From positions 1,178,001 to 1,242,000 of the forward strand of contig OY783222.1 in NCBI GenBank assembly GCA_963678705.1: a stretch of 64,000 nt of DNA, read 5' to 3'. Source of the stretch: Panorpa germanica (Eukaryota; Arthropoda; Insecta; Mecoptera; Panorpidae). The notes below the pieces were generated by a model. The model ran no database searches. It worked only from the letters and a program-made list of their open reading frames with translations, and was not told the origin of the DNA. Made by a program: the position numbers and the translations under genes. The stretch's first letter is position 1; every line of letters starts with the position of its first letter. Shown piece by piece: positions 37,201-48,250 of this stretch.

Positions 37201-37771
37201 CATAATTTAACCCTTTTGTGCCTGTCTGTCATTTTTTAATAAAACGCAACATGTTTTATATTGTAGGCGTATTTAATATTATTTCTTTATAGTTTCCCTT
37301 ATATTTCACCCTATAGACCCTTATAATACATATAGTATTATTCACAATAGACATTTTTAATTCTACTTATATTATATATATTTTTAATTTGTATTGTGAT
37401 TTATTTGTTTCTTTTATTTCTTTAACACTGATTAACGTTGGACTATTTTTACGTTTCGTTTTTAGGGAAATATTTCTAGAGCTCTCTTACACTGCAACCG
37501 TTTTCTTAGGATGTAGCCGCATTAGCACACTTTATCATAAGAAGAAGTTTCTATTTTTAACAATTATTTTTATGTTTACAGTGGTATACACCTCTGTGTG
37601 TATTTATAATATGGTTCGTACGTTCGGAGAACAAAGTGCCGTACTACGATCTACTTGGTGACGCATAGATCCCTACTATAGTGGAATACATGCATAATAT
37701 AAGCGGAGACAAGGCCTGTCCTTTGTGTTTAATAACTGTGAGAAAGAAAAACTTTGAGTTGTTTTTGAGTC
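34243..37771. other. unassigned region
   Basis: Mostly AT-rich. It contains a G-rich patch at 35500-35570, a CAGTGGCGAGGG string at 35151 that resembles a hAT end but has no partner, and a duplicated GAGACAGTTC at about 35049 and 35085. The short frame opening at 34668 (CCCRCPQHRCKK) is GC-richer but unassigned. No gene is supported. Confidence 0.45.
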
Positions 37772-37978
37772 GCCAACATATTGAAGATGCGTATGACTTT
37801 TTTTATCATAAAAGAGTTAATTTACAGTTCAGTTTCTCACAGTCGTTCATAATAAATGTCTATTTCATCGGCCACAAATGACGAAACCACTCCACCTGTC
37901 CGAATACACATGAAGATAAAGTTGATGCGAAGTATAATTGAAGTGTAATAGTGATAGAAACGTCACAAAATAGGGCAC
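37772..37978 (+). repeat. long inverted repeat, left arm
   Basis: About 207 bp whose reverse complement matches 39321-39513. Shared blocks, read on the minus strand, are GTTTCTATCACTATTRCACTT, CGYATCAACTTTATCTTCAT, TATTATGAACGACTGTGAGA and AACTGAACT, ending at CATACGCATCTT. Several mismatches and small indels show age. A hAT-like MITE lies 6 bp beyond the inner end. An open frame crosses this arm on the + strand but is not kept in the right arm. Confidence 0.75.
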
Positions 37979-37984
37979 TACACT

Positions 37985-38273
37985 CAGTAATGTAGCGAGC
38001 CTCGTATAAAAATTAGTGGGTGGCCCAAATGATGGGTAAAGACTTTTCAGAAAAGGAACAACAACGCTCGCATTGAATTAAAACAATTATATATTGATTA
38101 TACGTTACTACTTGCAATTAATACTTTTAAGAACTAAGCTAAGTACGGTCAATGAGTTTAAGTGAGATTGTGGATAACATTTTTCGAATTTTTGCTTACA
38201 CACGTTTGGGGCCCTTGTAGCCTGGGGGCCCCGTATCATTGATACGGCAGATACGGCGGTAGCTACGCCACTG
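37985..38273. mobile_element. hAT-like MITE with 8-bp target duplication
   Basis: A 289-bp element starting CAGTAATGTAGCGAGCC and ending, in reverse, CAGTGGCGTAGCTACCGCC. The flanking octamers are ACTACACT (37977-37984) and ACTTCACT (38274-38281), 7 of 8 identical, the target size of hAT transposases. The right subterminal region is GC-rich (GGGGCCC twice). No coding capacity. It inserted at the inner edge of the left arm of the long inverted repeat. Confidence 0.75.
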
Positions 38274-38519
38274 ACTTCACTTTTTATTTATAATCTATCA
38301 CTTTTCTTCAATATAGAAAAGCAAATCTTTTAGAGGTTATAATTACATCCAGTTCCGGTGTTTTACAAATAGTTTAATTATTTTATTGTCTAGTCTACAC
38401 CAAGTTATTTCAAAACTATAAACATTTGAGTAATATAAGAAGTTATCATTTAACACCTAAAGGAAAAAACATTACTTAAAGAAAAGAAATCAAGTAATAA
38501 AAAAAGTGTAGTATTTTAA

Positions 38520-38650
38520 AACAAAACGGAACACCGGACCGGAGTGAACCGGAAACGCGTAATGTGTTGTGACGTCACGAAGACGTGGAACTGTCTGGAG
38601 TTACTGTCGGAGGAGGCAGCACTGGACAGGATAGGTTAAGACGGACAGAC
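38520..38650. promoter_or_regulatory. CpG-rich block with perfect CRE and ETS-like cores
   Basis: The block has three CCGGA cores (38534, 38539 and 38549, the last as ACCGGAAAC) followed by GTGACGTCAC, a perfect palindromic CRE (TGACGTCA at 38570-38577), and further CpGs. CRE and ETS-type sites in a CpG-rich island are common in metazoan core promoters. No TATA box, initiator or downstream open frame confirms transcription. It lies between the arms of the long inverted repeat and could equally be transposon-derived. Confidence 0.3.
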
Positions 38651-39320
38651 AGGCATACAACCCATTCAACTCACTATTGAACTTAGGATCATTCACACTT
38701 CTACAAGAGATAAATCACTTAGTTAAGACTCAAGACTAAAATATAGGTAATGTTATTCCTGTTGTAGAAGAGAGACAGCAATACTCGGTGGAGTAGAGAG
38801 TAGGTAACGATTTTTTATAAAGTTGACCGAGGTTCTGATAGCCAACTTTATTAGTATATAATACTTTTCTAGAGATAAAGACATGGTTCTCAATTCAATT
38901 AATTTAAGTTATTAGTGTAGTGTTATGGTTATGATTTAGAAGCACTGGTATACAGTGCATAGAACACAGGCAGACAATATTCCATTCAGCGATATCTCGG
39001 TATATTGTTAAGCTCTGCATTTTATTATGTATTATTTCAAACCAGTACGTGATTTTACATCCAATCCGGGTATTAGTTGGGTAGTTTCGGATTTAAAATA
39101 CATAGGTAATATACAACTATTTCTCCCTCACTCACTCACTCGTTTTGTAGATGCAACCGCTACTGACTCTATGTACTTTACTTTAAATCAATTAATATTA
39201 TTAAAATAAATGGAAAGGCATGTCAGTCATCATTCATGGAAAAAACTGAGTCCGATTGCGTTGGATTTTTTTAGAACTTCTGATTTCTGTAATGATTGAA
39301 CCTAGTTAACAATTTGGTGA

Positions 39321-39513
39321 AGTGTCCTGTTTTGTACCGTTTCTATCACTATTGCACTTGAATTATAGTTCGTATCAACTTTATCTTCATTTGTATTCCG
39401 ACAGGTCAAATGGCTTCGCTATTTGTAGCCGATAAAATAGTTATTTCATATGAACGACTGTGAGAAACTGAACTCTTTCATGACAAAAAAATCATACGCA
39501 TCTTACAATATGA
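39321..39513 (-). repeat. long inverted repeat, right arm
   Basis: Counterpart of 37772-37978 in opposite orientation, with about 1.34 kb between the arms. It runs from GTGTCCTGTTTTGT to CATACGCATCTTACAATATG. Beyond 39513 the similarity fades. It could be one TIR of a larger element or an independent reverse copy. Confidence 0.75.
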
Positions 39514-40530
39514 TGACAAAGTGACGCCAAAATGTTTACTGTGAAGGTATTGCAAAATAATTGAATACTTAAGATCCCGATAGACAACTGTTGCCCTTTT
39601 TGTATATAACATTCTTTCATGTTTTTGTTTTGGATTATTTCGACTCTCCTAACGACGCTATCTATACCTGTTCTGACATGTATAGAACGAAAATTTAAAT
39701 GAGGTAAAACTTTAACCTAAAACTAAATTTCTAAAAACTCGTAAAACTACTAACTAACTAATACAGATATTTAAATAGGCCACCGAATGCAAAACAGATA
39801 TTAAAATGTGCTCCTAAAAGTTAAAGTGGGTTACAGACTTCACCTAATTTAATTGGTTATTGTCCATGATCCAATAAAATATCTGAAACACTTTTAGTTT
39901 CTACAGGCTAAGTCAAATTTAATCTAAATCTAACTGTACTCGTGCTAGTTGTACTTCAAGTGACACTTTCGTTGGTGGTTCGAACCCCCAACTGTATTAC
40001 ACCATATACTTTTGCTAACTACCCCTTTGAGAATTGCCATAATTATTCGCTATCTAACCCTCTTACAGAGATGTACCACCTAAGCTGAGGTACAAACATT
40101 TTCAAAAGTTTGAACTGTGTATAAAGCATAGAGATGCAATGAACCTGACCAAATCATATTTCTATAATAAAATTTTAAGTTTAATCTCTCAACATATTCT
40201 TATTACATCACCAGATAGAACTTCACCAAATTACTCAGATATGGTGCTTTAATAATAGAGCATTAAGGTAATTCATTTTTGCTTTATTGGTTTAAATTCC
40301 TTCTTAGGATCTCAAAGTTTCCAATTCAGAGAGAGAGAGAGAGCATTTCTTAGCGTAGTTTTATTATAATAATATTTTTACTAATACAAACTTAAGGTAA
40401 AAGGTGCAAATCGAGTGGAACATCTTTTGTTGAATATATTACACCTTTACATTTCAAGTTACTGTTAATTATTTGGCAATTTGAATAACCAAACGCATAT
40501 ATAAAACTGTAAAAAACCGTGCAATTATGC
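39514..40530. other. unassigned region with a B-box palindrome
   Basis: Contains GTTGGTGGTTCGAACCCCCA (39971-39990), a near-perfect palindrome with a pol III B-box core but no A box upstream, and a (GA)n run at 40326-40344. No gene recognised. Confidence 0.45.
40326..40344. repeat. (GA)n microsatellite
   Basis: Eight GA dinucleotides. Confidence 0.9.
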
Positions 40531-40972
40531 CCAGGTAGAAAATGAACCTTAGAATTAGCTTGTGTTAAACCAGGAAATGTTAACCTTGCACTGCAAGACA
40601 ATTTCTCTATGGAAAATTGAGAATGAACCTTCTTATTAGCCTGTGGTAAGCATAAATTGCATTACAAGACAATTTTTTACAGGTATACCGTCTGTTGCAC
40701 AGACAGTGTAAAAACCATCTAATGGTTTCAAAGCATCGTATAGTTTAAAAACAATTGTAATCCTTACAAAGAAATAGTGGTAGATTTTACGTAGTGCAGC
40801 TATAGAAATTTTTGTCTATATATCTCAGGTAAAAAATGAAAATTTCATACATGCCAACTTGTCACAAACTAATTCCAAGGTTCTTATTGTACTATCCAGA
40901 CTTGGAGTTTAAGATTCACACTTAACTAGCAAGCTTAACACAAGCAAATGTCAAGGGTAATTGTCTACTTGG
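40531..40972. mobile_element. family G element with about 40-bp TIRs
   Basis: A 442-bp element. The left end reads CCAGGTAGAAAATGAACCTT, then AGAATTAGCTTGTGTTAA. The right end, reversed, reads CCAAGTAGACAATTACCCTT, then GACATTTGCTTGTGTTAA. Inside the left half are two tandem 75-80-bp subrepeats (GAACCTTAGAATTAGCTTGT to TGCACTGCAAGACAATTTC, then GAACCTTCTTATTAGCCTGT to TGCATTACAAGACAATTTT), and a reversed copy lies near 40826-40898. Family G ends recur at 4154 and 57320-57775. No coding capacity; the superfamily is unassigned. Confidence 0.7.
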
Positions 40973-42344
40973 ATACTACTTAATCTGCTGTAATTATATT
41001 CGATTTTTAATTTAATTATGTTTTTAATTTTAAACAGAAAACGTACTTCCTAATTTAAAATATCTCCATAAATTGACTTTACACAAATGAAATATTCCCG
41101 TAGACTGACATTTAAGTCGAGACGACTTCGATTTGAGTTATTGTAATATTCTTTATTACATTTCTAATAGGATTCCCAGGATTTCATTTAGAGATGTGTC
41201 CGCTCATCGTCCAAATAACATTCTATAATTAGTAATAATAATAAAAATCAATCATTTCATATTATTAAACACCACTAGTTACAAAGAATGCCGCATGGCG
41301 TCAGCACAGTTCATCCAGAACATAAAATCTAATGACCAGTAACGAAATAGTCTCTGGTTGCTGTTAATTATATTTAATTTATATCTTTTAACTCAATATA
41401 CCGGTATAAAAATACACTAGTTTCTAATTCTTGTAATATATTTTCTATGTGAGTATACCGAGTTGTAACTAGATGACAGATATATTTAACTGAGGGGTAA
41501 CTGGCTGATTAAGTGATCGCCGGTTAGTCGATAACAGCCCGTTTAATTTATATTTAATTACCAAAGTGCTATCTCTTTCCCAGTTTAAACTTTCCTTTGA
41601 TTACTACATTTTCAAATGGTTTATTACAATTATTATCTTCTTCTTCTTGTTCTCAATCTTATTCTTCTTCTTCTTCTTCATCTTAATACTGTAATAATAT
41701 TTAATTATAAATGTTTTGACTATTATACAGGTAAAATTTAATGTTCTAATTTATTTATTTTAATTAAAATAATTTTATGTATTAAATATAATAATAATAT
41801 TTTGCAATTAAATAGATTAAGGGTTCAAGATTATTTTAATGTTAATTTATTAAATAAAGTTTAAAAACCTCAAGTTTTCTTTAGCTTTAACATGAAGACA
41901 ATGTGAAAAACAGTAATTGTAACTTGGTTAGCAACAAAGCTTTCATCTTCAGTTATAGAGGAAGAAATATTATCTACATCATTTACAACATAACTAGAGT
42001 TTTAACCACCCAAATAAAACGAACCTTCTTCATAATATTTAACCTTTTCTCTACATAATTGAATATATCCAGTATCTACACGACAGACACAACTAGAAAT
42101 ATTTCCTATATAAAAGTATGTTTATTGTCAATAAACAAATAATTTCTGTAAACAAGTTAGCTTTGATAGGAACTGGCTTTACATAGATTATAAGATACGA
42201 GTATATTCTTGTCTATATATCAATAATGAAAAGGTCGAGTAAGTCAAGAGAAAAAAAATGTCGCCATATTGTTATTATCGTTGTCACAGTAACCAGACTT
42301 TTGCTATAGATCAAATCAACATTAACCTGTAGCCATCAGCTGAA
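40973..42344. other. unassigned region with a (CTT)n tract
   Basis: AT-rich; the only marked feature is the CTT-rich tract at 41634-41686. No gene recognised. Confidence 0.5.
41634..41686. repeat. interrupted (CTT)n microsatellite
   Basis: Two runs of CTT triplets separated by a short CTCAATCTTATT interruption. Confidence 0.9.
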
Positions 42345-42456
42345 GACATACCGCGACATGGTCATGTTCGTAGAGTTTCGCTTGTAATAGACTGTGTGTC
42401 CAGTGGCGTAGGTGCATTGAGACATAAAGATACACATAGAGACTTCTTTTAAAATG
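42345..42456 (+). repeat. repeat pair J, copy 1
   Basis: About 112 bp nearly identical to 44473-44583: GGTCATGTTCRTAGAGTTTC, GCTTGTAATAGACTRTGTG, TCCAGTGGCGTAGGTGCATT and ATACACATAGAGACTTCTTT. The hAT-like MITE at 42401 begins inside it, so both MITE and flank are repeated, which implies duplication after insertion. Confidence 0.85.
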
Positions 42457-42538
42457 TAGAAAGCATGTAAACACCGCAGATTAACTAGTGTTTTTGATTA
42501 GTATATCAAGAAATAATAGAAATTATGATACGCCACTG
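42401..42538. mobile_element. small hAT-like MITE
   Basis: A 138-bp element starting CAGTGGCGTAGGTGC and ending in TACGCCACTG, giving a perfect 10-bp TIR (CAGTGGCGTA). The flanking octamers TGTGTGTC and GATTTGTC share 5 of 8 positions, so the 8-bp target duplication is plausible but decayed. Non-coding. Confidence 0.65.
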
Positions 42539-43070
42539 GATTTGTCAAGAAATACTAAACGGTAACTCGCACTAGCGGAGTAACTCACCTTGTTCAATAG
42601 GAGATCTATGGCGAGTGGCGACCTTATTGAATGGTGGCACCTTAAAAGTACATCCAGCTACAAAGTATGCCTACTTTTATGATATGTGTGTTAATGTATC
42701 ATATTCTCTGAATGAAAGCGGACTAACAACAAACACCGTTTAAAAATATAAAGAAGATCTTTAAGACAATTGGGAGAATCGTTAAGAATTTCGGACTATG
42801 CGGACTGTAGAATTGACTGTTCCTGGGTAGCTAATATAATCATGATTTGTGCATTAAAGAAGGGCGAGTTTCCTTGTTGGTTAACAACAATTACCTTCTA
42901 TTTGGCTAGATATCGGCTGGTATTTTTGGTTGCTTTCATATTTGCGCGACATTAAGAACCCCGTAAATGTTTATAAATGCAGGAATTGTACCCAGCTCAT
43001 TTGTCAATCAAATTACAAATTAAGCAATTAGTAGTACTATAAATATGACAACTTATCATGACCATCTATT
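42539..43070. other. unassigned spacer
   Basis: Intermediate composition, with a short + strand open frame at 42770-42955 that has no recognisable domain. Confidence 0.45.
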
Positions 43071-43285
43071 TCAATTTACAAGCAATATTTTTTCAATTAT
43101 TTTCGGGAGTGTACCATTATCCATGCCTTCAAATACCTGTGGCACAACAAAGTAGCACTGGTGCTTTCTTCGTGTGAAGAGTTGTACGTGTGGTCGATGA
43201 ATGAAGCATTGAATTGAATGCCGAAGAGAGGCGCGGAGCTGTAATTTGGGTTGGGCAAAAATATCAAACATAAAGTGTTACCCAC
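43071..43285 (-). other. GC-richer block with overlapping minus-strand open frames
   Basis: Two minus-strand frames overlap in a GC-richer block: 43271-43071 (66 codons, with FIHRPHVQLFTRRKHQCYFV) and 43285-43097 (62 codons). Neither has a recognised domain. A donor-like CACAGGTATTTG lies inside on the minus strand. It may be an exon or transposon remnant, but it cannot be decided from sequence alone. Confidence 0.2.
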
Positions 43286-43431
43286 TCTACATAAGCAAGT
43301 CCTATGAACTGCAACTATCTATGTTAGGTATAAAGAACCTAAAGCATACGTGCTAGAGTTGGCACTAACAGTTACATCTAGTGATGAAGAGAATATAATT
43401 TTGGAAGGTTAAAAACTATACAAAAGCTCGG

Positions 43432-43490
43432 GCAACTTGTCAGGCAGTTAGTAAATTTTTGGGGCGCGTACCTAGGAAGGTTGACCACTG
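43432..43490 (-). mobile_element. solo hAT terminus
   Basis: On the minus strand it reads CAGTGGTCAACCTTCCTAGG followed by TACGCGCCCCAAAAATTT. CAGTGGTC(G/A)(G/A)C(A)ACC followed by CGCGCC is a familiar hAT end. The opposite end was not found. Confidence 0.45.
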
Positions 43491-44472
43491 CTGGGTTGTT
43501 AACTTTGGCACGGGTACAGACTTAGGTTTTACAACAAACTGGGTGTTTTATCAGCCTGGTAAACATGCTAACGACGTCCTAGAGCTAGACAATGTACGTC
43601 GCTGACCTAAATAGATTCCTAATGTTGTAAATGAAGAAGTAATTACCTGAAGCAGTAATTGTTTGATATACCAACGACAAAAAGTGTTCGAAATGTAGTT
43701 AATGTAACAAGTAACTCGGTAGCTTCGTTTCAAATGATAACAACTGTACATAATAGTCAATAGGGTAGTTACTGAACTCATAGCTATCGCAATGAGTAAT
43801 ACAATGGGTAATACATCTGTGATTCTATCAATAATTTATTTGTTTTTATCATTAAATTTATTTCTTTACTACATTCAAATAACTACATAGTAGGTAGGTA
43901 TCTTGCGAGTATATTAATTAATTCAAATAATCATTAAAATATCATATTACAAAATAACTACAGACGATTAAAAACTATCAGAAGATTAAATAAATCATTT
44001 TTAATTAAAAATAAAATAAAATAATATTATTTTTTGTTTATTATTTGTAAATAAAAATTTATTTTTTATTATTAATAAATTTTTATTTTCTACTCGTACT
44101 TTTTTAACAATTTTTTAATGGTAAGGTTATTGATTTTAAATATATTTTATTTGAAATATGCAAAATATTTTATTTATGAGTGAGTATTACCAATCAAATA
44201 ACATTAAAAAAATGCATTTTAATTACTTAAATTCTTATTAATCACCTGTTAATGGTTATGTTAATTATTTAATAGATGTCGTTAGTTTTAGTTTATTTAC
44301 ATTTCTTGAGATTTGTTGATATTCGAGCTATTAAAATGTACTAAAAACTCAATATGTTTATTCTTTATTAATCTAGTAAATTAGGTCGATAGTTTTAGGC
44401 GGAAAATATTGGGCTTAGAGGAAAGCTGGGCCTCTTAATGTATCTGACATTTAAGACATAGTAAGCAAAGAA
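43491..44472. other. unassigned region, very AT-rich on the right
   Basis: 43830-44350 is almost pure A/T low-complexity sequence. No gene recognised. Confidence 0.5.
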
Positions 44473-44583
44473 GACATACTACGACACGGTCATGTTCATA
44501 GAGTTTCGCTTGTAATAGACTATGTGTCCAGTGGCGTAGGTGCATTGTGACATAAAAATACACATAGAGACTTCTTTTAAATC
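44473..44583 (+). repeat. repeat pair J, copy 2
   Basis: Direct copy of 42345-42456. The hAT-like end CAGTGGCGTAGGTGC starts at 44529, but the remainder of that MITE and its right terminus are missing after CTTCTTTTAAA. Confidence 0.85.
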
Positions 44584-45279
44584 ATTAATCACTAACAGTA
44601 ACTAATTTAAGATGATGTACCTACTTAAATATAAATTAAATAAAAATATGAATATTTAAGTAGCAAACAAAATATTTTCTAATAACAAACATTGCATTGA
44701 AACCTTGGTACAAGGTTAATTAAATTAGTTTAGTAATATTTCCGTATGTAGTCGCACTTTTATTTAATTTCACATTGACAGCCGCAGCGGTCAAAGGTTT
44801 CGTCATCGATACTTGTCAGTGTATGGCACATGGATGTAGCTTCTTTAGTTGTCGTTTTGCAGACGATGACTGGTGGACCTACAGATTTATTTACAAGTCA
44901 TATTGTCCACGATGACTTATAGTACGTGCTGCCGGTGACTGTACTACACCATACGCTTTGTAAATGCGCCACATAATGCACGGTAGGTGACATTCTAAAC
45001 GACGCGCACGTGATTGACACTCCTTAAATACATATGACAACAGAAGAGTAAAAAGTAACAAGTCTGAATTAAGGTAACATTCACCAGTATACCACATATG
45101 AAATGTAAGGGAAGTAATTGCTCTGCAGATCATGATCCACGGTGGGATACTTCTCAATTTAACTACTGGAGAGCACACAGCTCTAACTATGTGTACAGTA
45201 AAACCATTGTTTGACTAACTCATTGATGTTCGAGGTTTTAAGCTTTTACGTTTTGGAAAAATATTTCAACGTTTAAAAC
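44584..45279. other. unassigned region with one minus-strand open frame
   Basis: Contains a 95-codon minus-strand frame (45178-44891) in somewhat GC-richer sequence with CpGs near 44995-45015. No domain is recognised, and I do not support a gene call. Confidence 0.35.
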
Positions 45280-45870
45280 GATAAAAAAGAAGCACATTTT
45301 CGATCATGTTTTTTGACGACACAGTTAATATATAATTATTTCTATAATTACTACATGATAAAATGACATTAGAAGAATACTTTGTGCAATTTTTATAAAT
45401 AAATATCAAGAAATGAGGCATTGACAGCGAATCTATGCTGACGTCACAAAAAAAAAGTAGCATTACGGTGCCACTCATAACTCATCACTCGATTTTCTGA
45501 AATCGAAAATCCAAAATGATTTCATTAGTTGATAAGTTTTTGCAGGTAACCCTGTCGAGTTTTTATTTTTTATTAATTTTTCAATTTTTTACAGCACTTA
45601 AAAGTCAAAATACCGATTTATCATGCAAAAAATCAGAAACTTTGTTAATTTAAAATACGTTAAAATTAAAAAATTAAAAAAAACTCGACAGCGTTACCTC
45701 GGCATTTATGTAAAGGAAGAGTGTGCAAAATTTCAAAAGAATCGGTCCAGTAGATTTTGAGCTAGAGAGGGCACCGACTCTGATAAAGCTATGTGTGAGA
45801 AACCGCATAAAAGTTTCAAAGTAACACGAAAGCAGATCAGAGTGGTGAAGACTTAATCTCCGACTATATT
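45280..45870 (+). mobile_element. family B element, copy 4
   Basis: Nearly full length: GTTTTTTGACGACACAG, AATGAGGCATTGACAGCGAA, GTGCCACTCATAACTCATCA, TTGCAGGTAACCCTGTCGAG, ACTCGACAGCGTTACCTCGG and GTCCAGTAGATTTTGAGC are present in order. The left TTAA-GGG end is not recognisable, and the right end stops at GTGAAGACTTA, about 115 bp short. It contains TGACGTCA (CRE-like) at about 45439, altered in the other copies. Minus-strand frames here belong to the repeat, not to genes. Confidence 0.8.
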
Positions 45871-47659
45871 CTATGATATCTATTTCAGACTTATCCCAGT
45901 TTACTACTTGTTGAACATATTTACAATATACAAGCATTTCGTTTAACAATTGGACAGAAGTACGAGCAGACAGACAGACATCATTCCTCATGGCTTATGG
46001 ATTGAGAATAACGGTTTAACGAATTGTCGACATACTCCTTCCTATATTTCTGTCTTATAACTTTGTATTTGTTAAATAACAAATACAATTTGTCATACAT
46101 TTTTATAACACTTTTAATACGAGTAAAATAAGAAAATTGAACACAAGTTCATTGCCTAAATCAATATGATTTATCGTATATATTGATAATTACGATAATT
46201 TCAGTGAATTGACTGCATTCTCCTGAGAGTTGTATACGGAGTTTAGATGCTAGCGCCACTGCCACCGCTGTGGTGAGATATACGACTGATAGTGTGCCTG
46301 GCCGTCACGGTAATAAACCGACTTAATTAGGGATAATGTGTTATAACTATATTTGTAAACAAATTAATCAATCATTCAAATATGACTTATATGTATTATA
46401 TTATAAGTATATATGTTAAATATAGATGTATATATGTATACGTATATGTGGTTTCATTTCAAAGCTCCTAATTATTATTATATAATGATTATTAATACAG
46501 CGTCTCCTCCTTTCCTTACAATGTGTCATCTTCTTACATAGGATAATCACTTAATTGCTTAGTTCTGTCAGTTCAATACGGTACAGTGTTACACTGCATT
46601 TTACACCTGTTTTGTCCTTTCTTCGGCTATGAATACAACACTAATGTGAACTAAGTAATGAGCGAGAAGAATATTGTGCAGTTATGCATACGAAGCGAAG
46701 AGGTAATTGGCGGAAATAGAGAAAAGGAACGAGGAAAGAGAAGGAACGCCAGAGCAGAAGTGATTTTAATCTGTAGTGACGAAGAGACGAAGAGACAAAG
46801 AAGACAAGAGGTGAGGAAACGATGAGAATGAAGGAGGACTAGGGAAAATGAAGGGAGAGGATCAAGAGAACAAGAAGCAGAAAAATACTTTTGGAAATGG
46901 AAAGTGACAGTATTGTCAATTGTTTTTCAAATATTAAGTTTTTAAAATAGTGATATACATAATTATGCACATATCTATCTTTTAGCCAAACTTAAAACAG
47001 ACAAAGTACTTAATGCAAATTATAATTAGAATAATTTCAAATAAGACTTAATTCTTTCAAGCTATCATCTTAGTTCTAAATTTAAATAAAATTCCAGGAA
47101 AATGTCAATCAAAATCACCAGCACGCTTCCTTCTTTCAATCCGAAATATCTCATGTTTTGAAACACCGTTGATTCAATTACAATGACAACAATCAATTGA
47201 TTTATAAAAATAAACAAAAGCCTTAACAAATACATAATTAATTAACAAAAGTAAATTGACATGTTTTAAATAAGGACAAGGACAACATAATACAGTATAG
47301 CTAAAGATAGAATGAGATGGATATAATATAGTTATTTGATATAAATGATACTTTTAATATATTTATATATGTGTGTGTAATTGGTGTTTAAGCAGATCGT
47401 ATTTTAGCCTATGGGTATGTGTTTTAGTCCGAGGGCATTTCCCGAAAATAATTTTAAGAAAATTTAGTTCCTTATAATATATACTTCGACAATCGTTCTT
47501 AACGGGATAATCAGCTGGAAGCGCTGTAAGTAGAACCACAAAATCATCTGTCACAATTTTAGTAAATGTAAGACTAGGTACACAACTTTACATTGTCTTT
47601 GACTGCGTTGGTAGCTTCGATTAAATTTGAGTATATGACAAACCTACTTACTTAGAAAT
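45871..47659. other. unassigned region including a purine tract
   Basis: Holds a CAGACAGACAGACA stretch near 45967, a GC-richer patch at 46248-46315 and the purine-rich tract at 46685-46905 (listed separately). No gene recognised. Confidence 0.45.
46685..46905 (+). repeat. purine-rich strand-asymmetric tract
   Basis: About 220 bp of A/G-rich + strand (GACGAAGAGACGAAGAGAC, GAAGGGAGAGGATCAAGAG and similar), like 17215-17475. No frame stays open across it. Confidence 0.5.
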
Positions 47660-48250
47660 CAGCGGCGGCCTTAGCCATTGCGAGGCACTTGTTCTTTGTA
47701 TAATTTGTGTAAATTGTAAGTAAGTATTTTTGATGATAATTGACGAGAAATAAAATTTTATATTAGAAGTTTTATAAAAGTTAATAAGCACAAAGATGAC
47801 AAATATTAATGATGATAAATTAAGGTACATGAATGCCTTAAAAGATATACGCAGTGATTCTAGTGGGATTTCTAAAGAGCGAAGCGCGAGATTTAAATAC
47901 ATATACAGTAATGAAATTTTCTACTTGGGTTGTTGCCCCTACAAGATCAAGGACCCGGCCGCTTCTGTTAGAAATCGTCAGCATGTTCATAATATGCAAT
48001 GAGAAAGAAGAGAGCGAGACCTGGTGGACTAAAAAGGAACCATGCCATCAGAGACGCGTTAAAGCTCACTTTGAACGTTCAGTTTACTTAGGACCATGAT
48101 TTTGGTAAACGAAAACCAAAAGTTTCTTCTTAATAAAAGACAAAATATCTGTTTCAATTTGTCATATCAATTTTGAGTCCCTGAAGATAATATATGGGTG
48201 TTTGTAAGGTGGGGAGGCGTCCTTGGACTACATAAAAACAGGCGCCACTG
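47660..48250 (+). mobile_element. hAT-like element with possible transposase N-terminal remnant
   Basis: About 590 bp starting CAGCGGCGGCCT and ending, in reverse, CAGTGGCGCCTG (8 of 12 identical, with the CAG(Y)GGCG start typical of hAT). The flanking octamers do not match clearly. Inside, a GC-richer open stretch runs from 47796 to 48100. A short frame at 47999-48094 begins MRKKRARPGGLKRNHAIRD, the kind of basic start seen in some hAT transposases. This resemblance is from memory and is not a domain match. If correct, the element is a deletion derivative of an autonomous hAT. Confidence 0.45.

Noticed and set aside
37681-37881. Frame with CPLC and basic residues as a zinc-finger-like domain
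   Set aside because: Only one CxxC, no second pair of ligands, and the matching arm at 39321-39513 does not keep the frame.
45674-45991. 105-codon minus-strand frame as a gene
   Set aside because: It lies mostly inside a family B repeat copy and is broken in the other copies.
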